Source: Tillandsia leiboldiana
Taxonomy: Eukaryota > Streptophyta > Magnoliopsida > Poales > Bromeliaceae
Length of the DNA: 64,000 nt
NCBI GenBank assembly: GCA_029204045.2
Contig: JAQNDB010000285.1
Span: forward strand, 1 to 64,000
Reading direction: 5' to 3'
Part shown: positions 1 to 8,257 of the stretch, piece by piece
Layout of the letters: the number at the start of each line of letters is the position of its first letter
Numbering within the stretch: position 1 is the stretch's first letter
Position numbers and translations under genes: made by a program
Notes under the pieces: generated by a model
Databases searched by the model: none
What the model was told of the DNA's origin: nothing
What the model saw: only the letters and a program-made list of their open reading frames with translations

Positions 1-489
1 CCGCGCGGGTGTCGGCCCCGCACGGCGCCCGCGCGTTGCGGGTCCGGCGGGTGCCGCCCGCGCGGCAGCCCGCGCGCAGCCGCGCGTCGCCCGCGCGGTG
101 CCCGCACGGGTGCGGGTCCGCGCGGTGCCTCCCGCGCGGCAGCCGCGCGCGCCCCGCTGGTTGGCGGGGGTCCGCGCGGCAACCGCGCGCGCCCGCGCCT
201 GCCCGCATGGTTGCGGCCCGCTGCGGGGCGCCCCCGCGCGGCAGCCGCATGGCGCCCGCACGGTTGCGGTCCGCGCGGCAACTGCGCGCAGCCGCCCGGC
301 CCCGCGCGGTGCCCGCATGGTTGCGGGCCCGCGCGGGTGCCGCCCGCACAGTTGCGGGTCCGCGCGGCAGCCGCGCGGTGCCCGCGCGGTGCCGCACGGT
401 TGTGGGTCCGCGCGGCGTCACGCGGCGGGCCGCGCGGCGCCCATGCGGTGCCCGCGCGGTTCCTGGAGCGCATGGGTGCCGTCCGTGAC
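1..489 (-). repeat. LTR fragment of the D/E Tekay family, interrupted by element A
   Basis: This very GC-rich block is built of CCGCGCGG-type tandem units. It matches, in the same orientation, the minisatellite part of the E LTR near 63100-63640, including the exit into the sequence around GGTGCCGTCCGTGAC. In D the same LTR continues into a unique segment after that point, but here element A begins at 490. The piece is therefore the inside of a minus-strand D/E-family LTR whose remainder lies left of the window or was lost. Long ORFs in several frames are a by-product of GC richness. Confidence 0.75.
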
Positions 490-1389
490 TGTAATAACCG
501 CGGGTTTATTTGTCTTCCTAACTTTCCTTTGAATTTTTCTGAACCGCTTTTCGACTAAGGGGTCCGGGGTGAATTATTTTTCCTGTATTTTTGGCAGACC
601 GTCGGGCTCGCAAGTATTTTTAGACAATAAAGCTCGTCAAACGGAGAACAGCGGCGCGATCGGTTTTGGATTCCGACTCCGGATCTCCCGAAAGAAATTC
701 CGGAAGTTTCAGTATGGTTCAGGCAACTTACACAATTATCGAGGCAGACCGGACCCTGGTTCGCACCCATCGACTAGTCTTTCCGTTTGAGGTAGGGGAT
801 TTACCCACTCCATTTCACGTGCGCCGATCATTTATTCTCTTTTCTTTCTAATTGGGTTTAATCCGATTGCGCCTAAACGACCAATTAATCGGCTTTGGGG
901 AATTAGGTTTTGGGAACCCCTTCTTGTTCCTCTTACCTGGACGCACGATACCCCGAGTGCGGACGAGGAACGTTTTCCCCAAACCCTCTTCTTCCCATAG
1001 ATCGGCGTGGATTACCGCGGCGAAGCGATCGAGGAGAGGAGGAACGATCGCACACCCCCGGACGATCCCTCTTCTCGCAACCCCGACGCCGCGACCAAGG
1101 TAAGCGGTGAATTTATTTTCTTTCTTTTTCTTGTTTCGGGCAAGGTGAGGGGAAATCCTTTGAGCTTTTCGGGTGGGTTTTCCTTCGCCTCGGGACACGT
1201 GCGAGGCGAATTTGGGGACCAAACGGGAGGCCGCCGCCGCCGTGGTTAAACGGGAGGCCGCCGCCGTGGTTAAACGGGAGGCCGCCGCCGCCGTCACCGT
1301 GTTCACGGGGTCATCGTCGGAGCCGCCGTGACCGCGGGGTCGCGATCGGAGCCGAAAACGAGGTTACTGTTGGGGTTCTCTGGCCGCGG

Positions 1390-1600
1390 TCCACACGCAC
1401 TAGTGCACCCGGCGCACGCCGTTCCGGCCCGGGGCCGCAGACCTGGCGCACAAGGCTGTGCGCCAGGCCGCGCGGTCCACCGGGCCGGCGTGCACCCGGC
1501 GCACGCCCTCGCGGCCCGGGGGTGCGGACCCGGTGCACGGGGCGGTGCGCCAGGCCGCGCGGTGCACGCCCGGGCGTGCACCCGGCGTTCGTCACAACAG
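1390..1600 (+). repeat. LTR minisatellite, about 86-bp period
   Basis: The phrase GTGCACCCGGCG recurs at 1403, 1490 and 1576, and the units between it share GCGCCAGGCCGCGCGG. The same array is in the 3' LTR (about 9130-9350), and a diverged array with 87-89 bp spacing is in the A' fragment. The period is not a constant multiple of three and no single reading frame runs through all copies, so it is unlikely to code. Confidence 0.75.
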
Positions 1601-2164
1601 CAGCGGGGCCATGGACCCGTGCGCGCCCGCACCCGTGCGCGGCCCGGCCCAAGACACCCCGGTCCACCACTGCAGTGTGCTCCCGGTCCGCGCCGCGCCC
1701 GCTCGCCGCCGTGGACCCGGTCCACGCCTGGTCCCGTGCACCAGGGTTCCAAAAAAAGAGCCCAGAAACTCCGTTTTCAGCCCGTTTCGCGCCGTTTTTG
1801 GAGTATTTTTAACCACGAAGATGTTTTTAACAAGTGCTAATCTTTATTGTAGCTGTCTGGGCACATAGCGAGGGCGTTTTAGTTGGAGTTCGCACGTCTT
1901 CTCCTTCCCATTGAGGTGGGTTTCTTCGTGGTGTTTGCGTCGGTCTCCGGCGGCTAGTTCTCCTTTTGATAATTATATGTTGGCGGGTTACCTTCGAGTA
2001 CACGTATTATTGCCTTAACTTTGAATTATACATGTTAGCGGGTTACTTTCGATCGCGTATGCTACGGTTTTAACTTTTGATTATGCATGTTGCCGTTTAC
2101 TCTTGCTATATATTATGATACTGAATGATGGTGGTTATGGTTACTTGGCTCGAGGCTGCAGCAC

Positions 2165-2212
2165 GCGCACCCGCGGTTTGGCCACCGCAAAGGGTGCGCT
2201 TTTCCGGAAAAG
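2165..2212 (+). other. Conserved LTR hairpin followed by CTTTTCCGGAAAAG palindrome
   Basis: GCGCACCC (2165-2172) pairs with GGGTGCGC (2192-2199), with an inner GCGG/CCGC stem, giving a compact hairpin. It abuts a perfect 14-bp palindrome at 2199-2212. Families B, A' and D have corresponding structures with altered but still pairing stems. Confidence 0.7.
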
Positions 2213-3082
2213 CGGTCTATTGACCCGTGTATACCCACGAGGTGACGTAGTGGGGGCCCCTTATGTAGTTGTGGGGTTTGAGGCGCGGAGTTGCGAGCGG
2301 TGCGACCCGTCGGTTTAGTTGTCCGACGTGGTCGGGTATTGCAGGTACGGTACGGCCGTCGGTTTAGTTGTCCGACGTGGCCGGGTATTGCAGGGATACA
2401 GGGGTACAGGTTGTCTTTTCCCTTTGAGGGGAGTGGTTGCTCCGGTTGACTTTACGGTTTGTTTTACTACTTTTCCTGCTCTACTATCATTCGTTACTGA
2501 CTTCCCACTGGTGACACGGTCCAGACGAGGGGAGAGGTAGGCGACGGTGAGGACGGGCAGGAGCTTCCGGGGCGCTTGGGACCCTGTGCTGTATTTCCTC
2601 TTCACCTTTACATTTCATTTACATTGTAGTTATTTGTGAGGTTCTCGATACCCTCGTGGGGTCGGCGTGGATGTCGGTACGGATTACATTTGGTTGTCCT
2701 CTTATACTTTTATTCTTCCTTTAGTTCTGTTGGCCGTTTGGAAAAGAAAAAGCAAAACCAAAAGAAAGATTGCGAAACCGTTTTCAAAATTTAAGTGTCG
2801 TGTGGGCACTGATTTCAAAACCCTGGGGATTTATGGATTGCGAAAATGAATTTCAAAACTCGAGTGTCGTGTGGGCACTGATTTCAAAACCCTGTGGATT
2901 ATGCTGGTTTCGAAATGCGTTTTCAAAACTTGAGTGCCGGGTAGGCGCATTTTCAACGACTGTGGATTTATCCTTTCAAATTGATTGGCCATACGTTTTA
3001 AATAAATTATGGTACTTGTTGTATGTTAGTAACTGTTGTGATTGGATGGTTGCTTGTGTTGGGAACATGTACTAAACGCTAC

Positions 3083-3139
3083 GCCGTGCATATACAGAGG
3101 AGACTCTGTCCGTTTACAGAGAGATTCTGTATATGCGGC
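3083..3139 (+). other. Two-tier hairpin near LTR 3' end
   Basis: GCCGTGCATATACAGA (3083-3098) pairs with TCTGTATATGCGGC (3126-3139) apart from a small bulge. An inner stem CTCTGT/ACAGAG (3104-3109/3116-3121) closes a six-base loop. It lies about 115-170 bases before the LTR end. B and D have it at nearly the same distance. Confidence 0.7.
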
Positions 3140-3262
3140 GGGTCTGGGCACGCGCCGGGGAAGAGAGGTTTTCTTTTATCAAAAAAAAAAATTATACGTC
3201 AAATGTTTGACTTTTGTGAATCGTTTTCGCTAAAACAAACCCCCGGGGCGTGACAGATTAAA

Positions 3263-3273
3263 TGGTATCAGAG
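3263..3273 (+). other. Primer binding site, initiator-Met tRNA
   Basis: TGGTATCAGAG, eight bases after the LTR end (the spacer includes GATTAAA), complements the 3' end of plant initiator methionine tRNA, the usual minus-strand primer in these lineages. Confidence 0.93.
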
Positions 3274-3468
3274 AGTTCTTTCAATCACAACAGTTAGTGC
3301 CGACATCCGTGGGAATACCTCACTTGCCTACACATGAATGAAATGGGTAGGGCATAGGACTGTAGAACGTGAGTGACCGAGGGGGGGAAAATGTTGAGTC
3401 CTTTCTCTCACTTTATGGTTGTTGTTAGTAGGGTAGTCTAAAGTTGACTCTTGTGATGTGTGACAGAC

Positions 3469-4911
3469 ATGGCCCGTACTAGATCATCGGCCGGGGACGC
3501 AGAGGCAGACGCGACGACGTCGACGGCCGCGGAGAACCAGCTCCTGCGGCAGCAACTGCGGGAGATGGCGGGGAATCTGGCAAACCTCACTGAGCACGTG
3601 CGTCAGTTGACGCAACAGCAGCAGGCCGCGACGGTGACGGTCGCCCCGGTTCCTCCACAGGTGCCGACAGCACCGGCCGCGGCACCACCGACAGTGCCAC
3701 CGCCGGCGGCGGCTACGGGACCGGCGCCGGGGACAACCAGCAGGGTTACTCTGGAGGAGACTGGGGTCACACCTACCCCTACCGTGGCTGCCGCCGCCGC
3801 GGGGAGGGGACGGTTGTGAGGACTGAGCGAGATCGAGTGCGGGCCAACCTGAAGGACTTCAAGAAATACGACCCACCCACGTTCGAAGGGGACACGACTG
3901 ATCCTTGGGTCGTCGAGAAATGGGTGGGGTCGATGGAGAAACTTTTTGAAGACTTACTCATGGAGGATGACGAGCGGGTTCCCCTAGCAGTCCACAGCTT
4001 GGAGGGGAACGCCCGCTTGTGGTGGAAGACGGTACGCCCCGATCCTGCTAAGGGTACCGCACTTCCGTCCTGGGCAACTTTCAAACAGGAGCTGTTCGGG
4101 GCCTTCTTCACCAACAGTGTCAAGAAAAAGTTGGAGGATGACCTGAACCACATCCAGCAGGGGAACCGGACTGTCATGGAGTATCAGCGGGAGTTCGTCC
4201 GGCTAGCAAACTGCGTCCCGTTCGTCATAAGGGACGAGGCTCACAAGGCGCAACTCTTTGTGGATGGCTTGCGGAGCAATATCTTCGAGGTGGTGCAAGC
4301 AGCCGAACTGCACACCTTCCAGAAAGTGGTCGACAGAGCCACTACGGTGGAGCGGGGTTTGCGGTCACCCGCGCCAGAAGGGAGAACTCGACGCGGCTGG
4401 AGGACCGGAAGCGGCAACAGCAGAACTCGGGGGGAGGCTCTTGGAGCGGGGGCGGGGCCCCCAAACGGTGGAGACCACAGGCGGGACCCCGGAGCGCGCC
4501 AGCAGGAGGACCGGGGCCGGGGATTAGGCCTTGTGTCATATGCGGGGGAGGGCACCTGGCGGGAGAGTGCCCCCAAAGAGGCGACCACTGCTTCAGGTGC
4601 GGCAAACGGGGGCACTTTCGCCGCAACTGCCCCTTAGGCGGGGGATCTGCGTCCTCTGCAGCTTCTACGCCCACACCACAGCTCTCAGGGCGGGGGAAAG
4701 CTCCTATGGTGTCAACTTCTAGACCCCCTGCACCACGGCGCGAGGAGTACAGGCAGCCACAACCAGGCGGGAGAGTTTTATCAATGACCCGCCAAGATAC
4801 AGATCCGCCGGAGGACGCACTTGCAGGTACTACTTCCGTTTCAAATTCCCGTGCTAGAACCCTTTTCGATACCGGAGCAACACACTCGTTCATTTCTCGT
4901 GATTTCGTATT
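3469..4911 (+). pseudogene. gag: Element A gag and protease, frameshifted
   Basis: Gag forms the virus-like particle, its zinc knuckles bind element RNA, and the protease matures the polyprotein. The likely start is the ATG at 3469, three bases after a possible acceptor and aligned with element B. The order is: an N-terminal coiled-coil-like segment; an Ala/Pro/Thr-rich linker; the retrotrans_gag core (about 3830-4350, with the WVVEKWVGSMEKLF and LEGNARLWWKT signatures); a basic tail; two knuckles (CVICGGGHLAGEC and CFRCGKRGHFRRNC, about 4532-4640); and an aspartic protease with DTGATHS from 4868. Comparison with B shows three indels that break the reading: near 3800-3815, near 4357 (a lost G), and near 4905-4912. 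An intact product cannot be made from this copy. Confidence 0.85.
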
Positions 4912-7900
4912 ATGCATGATCTCGAGGAGGCACCCCTCCAAACTTTCTTGACGGTTCAAACGGCGGGAGGGACGTTGGAGGCGGTCAGCTTTGTGGCCGC
5001 CTGCCCGATTACGCTAGGGCGGCTGGCTTGCCCTAGGGATTTGGTGGTAATTCCCCTGAGGGAGTACGACGTGGTGTTGGGCATGAACTGGCTCACGAGG
5101 TACCAGGCACTCATCGATTGCGACAAGCGACAGCTGCGATTACAAGAACCGGGTTTCCCTGAGCATGTGTACATCAAGGGCAAGAGCATCTCCTTCCCAG
5201 CGATTATCTCAGCGGCACGGGCCAGAAGACTGATGGAGGGTGGGTGTGTGGCCTATTTAGCATCGGTGGATTTGTCTACCCGACCCCCGACGACACTTTC
5301 GGATATCCCAGTGGTGAGGGACTTCCCCGACGTTTTTCCCACGGAACTGCCTGGGATGCCCCCTGAGCGGGAGGTGGTGTTCCCTATCGAGCTACTACCG
5401 GGCACGCAGCCTATCACGAAGGCGCCTTACCGGATGGCCTTCGCAGAGCTGAAGGAGCTTAAAGCACAACTTGAGGACCTCTTGGACAAAGGTTTTATCA
5501 GACCGAGTGTATCGCCCTGGGGTGCACCGGTACTTTTTGTGCGGAAGAAAGACGGAAGCCTGCGTCTCTGCATCGATTACAGAGGGATAAACAAAGTTAC
5601 AGTGAAGAATAAGTACCCCCTGCCCAGAATAGACGACCTCTTCGACCAGCTGAGAGGGGCGACGGTCTTCTCCAAAATCGATCTGCAATCTGGCTATCAC
5701 CAACTCCGGGTTCGGGACGAGGACATCCCGAAGACTGCCTTCCGGACCCGGTATGGCCACTACGAGTTCACGGTTATGCCCTTCGGACTCACGAACGCCC
5801 CCGCAGTCTTCATGGACATGATGAACCGGATCTTCAGACCCTCCCTTGATCGGTTCGTGGTGGTTTTCATCGACGACATCCTGATTTATTCCACTACCGA
5901 CGAGGAGCACGAGGACCATTTGCGAACGATCCTCCAGACCCTCAGAGAGCAGAAGCTGTTCGCTAAACTCAAGAAGTGTGAGTTCTGGCTGCGCGAGGTT
6001 GGTTTCCTAGGACATGTGATCTCGGCACAGGGAATCGCCGTGGACCCCAAGAAGGTGGAATCAGTGCTCGACTGGCAGCCGCCGACGACGGTGACAGAGG
6101 TCCGCAGTTTCCTAGGATTGGCAGGATATTACAGGCGCTTCGTGGAAGATTTTGCGAAAATTGCTACCCCTTTAAATCGGTTAACCAGAAAAGGGGAGAA
6201 GTTCATATGGACGACAAAATGCCAGGAGAGTTTTGAGGAACTCAAGAGGAGATTAACCAGGGCACCAATACTTGTGCTACCGACACCCGGAGAGGATTAT
6301 GAAGTGTACTGCGACGCATCAAGGATCGGTCTTGGAGGTGTTCTGATGCAACAGGGGAGAGTGATTGCCTACGCGTCCAGGCAACTGAAGGATTACGAAA
6401 AGAACTACCCGATAAACGACCTAGAATTGGCTGCCGTAGTCTTCGTTTTAAAACTGTGGAGGCATTATCTCTTTGGAGTCCACTGTAACGTCTTCTCGGA
6501 TCATCAAAGTCTTAAGTACATCTTTACCCAAAAGGAATTAAACTTGCGGCAGAGGCGGTGGCTAGAGTTGTTGAAGGATTACGACTTGACGATTCAATAC
6601 CATCCCGGGAAGGCAAACGTGGTGGCAGACGCCTTGAGCAGAAAAGGGCATCAAGAAGAGGCGTCAGGGAGCGCGATAACGGAGCAGAACCACCTGATCG
6701 CGGAGTTCGCACGAATGCAGTTGGAGGTGGTGCCGGCAGGCACGGTTATACAACTTCTAACCTTGGTGGTCAAGCCGACGTTATTTGAGAAGATTCGGGA
6801 GGGACAGCAGACCGACCCACACTTACAGCGCGTTCGAGAAAAAATTCCCCTGGACCAAGAGAGCGATTTTGCGGTGGAAGTTGACGGCACCTTACGTTTC
6901 CGCGGACGGATCTGCGTGCCGGATTCGTCGGAGTTGAAGGAGGAAATCTTGACTGAGGCACACCGGGCCCCTTATGCGGCACATCCAGGGGGCAGGAAGA
7001 TGTACAGGGACCTCAAACAGATCTACTGGTGGCCCAAAATGAAGGAGGACGTCACCCGACACGTAGCTCATTGCCTAGTGTGCCAACAGATAAAGGCCGA
7101 GCATCAGCGGCCAGCAGGGAAGCTACAGCCTCTACCGGTGCCGGAGTGGAAGTGGGATCAGATCACCATGGACTTTGTCACGGGGTTTCCACGTTCGCAA
7201 CAGGGCCACGACGCGATTTGGGTCGTAGTCGACCGGTTAACCAAGTCAGCGCACTTTTTGCCAATTCACACGACCTGGACCCGAGAACGGTTAGCTCAAG
7301 CCTATATTAGCGAGATCGTGAGACTACATGGCGTGCCGGCATCGATCACCTCGGACAGAGACACACGCTTTGTCTCAAAGTTTTGGCAGAGCCTTCAGCG
7401 GGCTATGGGGACCAGACTACAGTTCAGCACAGCCTTTCACCCTCAGACGGACGGACAGTCGGAGCGTGTGATACAAACCCTCGAGGACCTGCTTCGCGCC
7501 TGTGTGCTTGATTGGGGGATCGGTTGGTCACGCTACCTACCTCTCGTGGAATTTGCCTACAACAACAGCTACCAGGCCAGCATCCAGATGGCGCCCTACG
7601 AAGCCTTATATGGAAGGCGCTGCCGATCCCCGATCTGTTGGGACGACTTGGGAGAACGGAAATTCTTAGGACCCGACTTAGTGGAGGAAACGGAAGAGAA
7701 GGTACGCCTCATCAGACAGCGCTTGCTGACCGCGCAGAGTCGACAAAAGAGCTACGCAGACCAGAGGCGTCGCGACTTGGAATTCCAAGTGGGAGAGCAT
7801 GTGTTTTTGCGGGTCTCGCCGTCCAGAGGAATCAAGCGTTTCGGGCTGAGAGGTAAGCTGAGCCCACGGTTTGTGGAGCCATTCGAAATCCTGGAGCGCA

Positions 7901-8220
7901 TTGGCCCAGTGGCTTACCGCCTTGCCCTACCACCAAACCTCGACCGAGTCCATGACGTCTTCCACATCTCGATGCTCCGGAAATACCTTCCCGATCCATC
8001 ACACGTCCTGGACGCCTCTGTACTCGAACTTAAGGAAGACCTAAGCTTCGAGGAAACCCCGGTGAGAATCCTGGCAAGGGAAAACAGATTGCTACGAAAT
8101 CGGGCCATCCCCTACGTGAAGGTACTTTGGAGCAACCATGAGGAGCGAGAAGCAACATGGGAGCTGGAATCTAAAATGAGGGAGTGCTACCCCGACCTTT
8201 TCACCACCACCCGGGTTTGA
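4912..8220 (+). CDS. pol: Element A pol: RT, RNase H, integrase, chromodomain
   Basis: Open for 1,102 codons; the first ATG is only the first in frame after the protease frameshift, so this is the downstream part of a once longer polyprotein. Residues 1-130 are the rest of protease and a linker. RT (about 170-400) has KIDLQSGYHQ with Asp257 and the FIDD motif (Asp321/322). RNase H (about 460-575) has YCDAS. Integrase has an HHCC zinc site (about 684-725) and catalytic Asp754, Asp815 and Glu851 with D60D35E spacing. The GPF motif reads EPF at 989-991, whereas B and D keep GPF. The last 60 residues are a chromodomain ending EATWELESKMRECYPDLF, which in this family targets integration to marked chromatin. 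The enzymes look complete, but upstream frameshifts uncouple them from gag. Confidence 0.92.
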   Translation: MHDLEEAPLQTFLTVQTAGGTLEAVSFVAACPITLGRLACPRDLVVIPLREYDVVLGMNWLTRYQALIDCDKRQLRLQEPGFPEHVYIKGKSISFPAIISAARARRLMEGGCVAYLASVDLSTRPPTTLSDIPVVRDFPDVFPTELPGMPPEREVVFPIELLPGTQPITKAPYRMAFAELKELKAQLEDLLDKGFIRPSVSPWGAPVLFVRKKDGSLRLCIDYRGINKVTVKNKYPLPRIDDLFDQLRGATVFSKIDLQSGYHQLRVRDEDIPKTAFRTRYGHYEFTVMPFGLTNAPAVFMDMMNRIFRPSLDRFVVVFIDDILIYSTTDEEHEDHLRTILQTLREQKLFAKLKKCEFWLREVGFLGHVISAQGIAVDPKKVESVLDWQPPTTVTEVRSFLGLAGYYRRFVEDFAKIATPLNRLTRKGEKFIWTTKCQESFEELKRRLTRAPILVLPTPGEDYEVYCDASRIGLGGVLMQQGRVIAYASRQLKDYEKNYPINDLELAAVVFVLKLWRHYLFGVHCNVFSDHQSLKYIFTQKELNLRQRRWLELLKDYDLTIQYHPGKANVVADALSRKGHQEEASGSAITEQNHLIAEFARMQLEVVPAGTVIQLLTLVVKPTLFEKIREGQQTDPHLQRVREKIPLDQESDFAVEVDGTLRFRGRICVPDSSELKEEILTEAHRAPYAAHPGGRKMYRDLKQIYWWPKMKEDVTRHVAHCLVCQQIKAEHQRPAGKLQPLPVPEWKWDQITMDFVTGFPRSQQGHDAIWVVVDRLTKSAHFLPIHTTWTRERLAQAYISEIVRLHGVPASITSDRDTRFVSKFWQSLQRAMGTRLQFSTAFHPQTDGQSERVIQTLEDLLRACVLDWGIGWSRYLPLVEFAYNNSYQASIQMAPYEALYGRRCRSPICWDDLGERKFLGPDLVEETEEKVRLIRQRLLTAQSRQKSYADQRRRDLEFQVGEHVFLRVSPSRGIKRFGLRGKLSPRFVEPFEILERIGPVAYRLALPPNLDRVHDVFHISMLRKYLPDPSHVLDASVLELKEDLSFEETPVRILARENRLLRNRAIPYVKVLWSNHEEREATWELESKMRECYPDLFTTTRV

Positions 8221-8238
8221 GTTTCGAGGACGAAACTC
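8219..8238 (+). other. Hairpin overlapping pol stop codon
   Basis: GAGTTTCG (8219-8226) pairs perfectly with CGAAACTC (8231-8238) around an AGGA loop. The first two stem bases are the last two of the TGA stop codon. B, C and D have matching hairpins at or near their pol stop codons. Confidence 0.75.
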
Positions 8239-8240
8239 AT

Positions 8241-8257
8241 TTTTAAGAGGTGAGTGG
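8241..8257 (+). other. Polypurine tract region of element A
   Basis: AAGAGGTGAGTGG directly precedes the 3' LTR start, the usual position of the plus-strand primer. It is only partly purine. Confidence 0.65.

Larger units (their letters stand above)
490..3255 (+). repeat. Element A 5' LTR
   Basis: The LTR starts TGTAATAACC and ends GGGGCGTGACA (TG...CA), followed by seven bases and the primer site. Segments in order: a unique region with a CACGTG box at 816-821; a purine/pyrimidine-rich leader ending at a consensus donor CCAAG/GTAAGC (1099/1100); three near-repeats with CCGCCGCCG (about 1217-1296); a minisatellite of about 86 bp period (1403-1600); a hairpin region (2165-2212); and a two-tier hairpin (3083-3139). 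No convincing TATA box was found. The 3' LTR copy is 8258-10236. Confidence 0.92.
1100..3466 (+). other. Putative leader intron of element A
   Basis: The donor CCAAG/GTAAGC lies inside the LTR and is followed by a U-rich stretch typical of plant 5' UTR introns. A possible acceptor ...GTGTGACAG lies three bases before the gag ATG (3469). Splicing would remove the minisatellite, hairpins, LTR end and primer site, leaving a short leader joined to gag. Elements B and D have donor and acceptor sequences in the same places. This is inference; no transcript is visible here. Confidence 0.45.
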
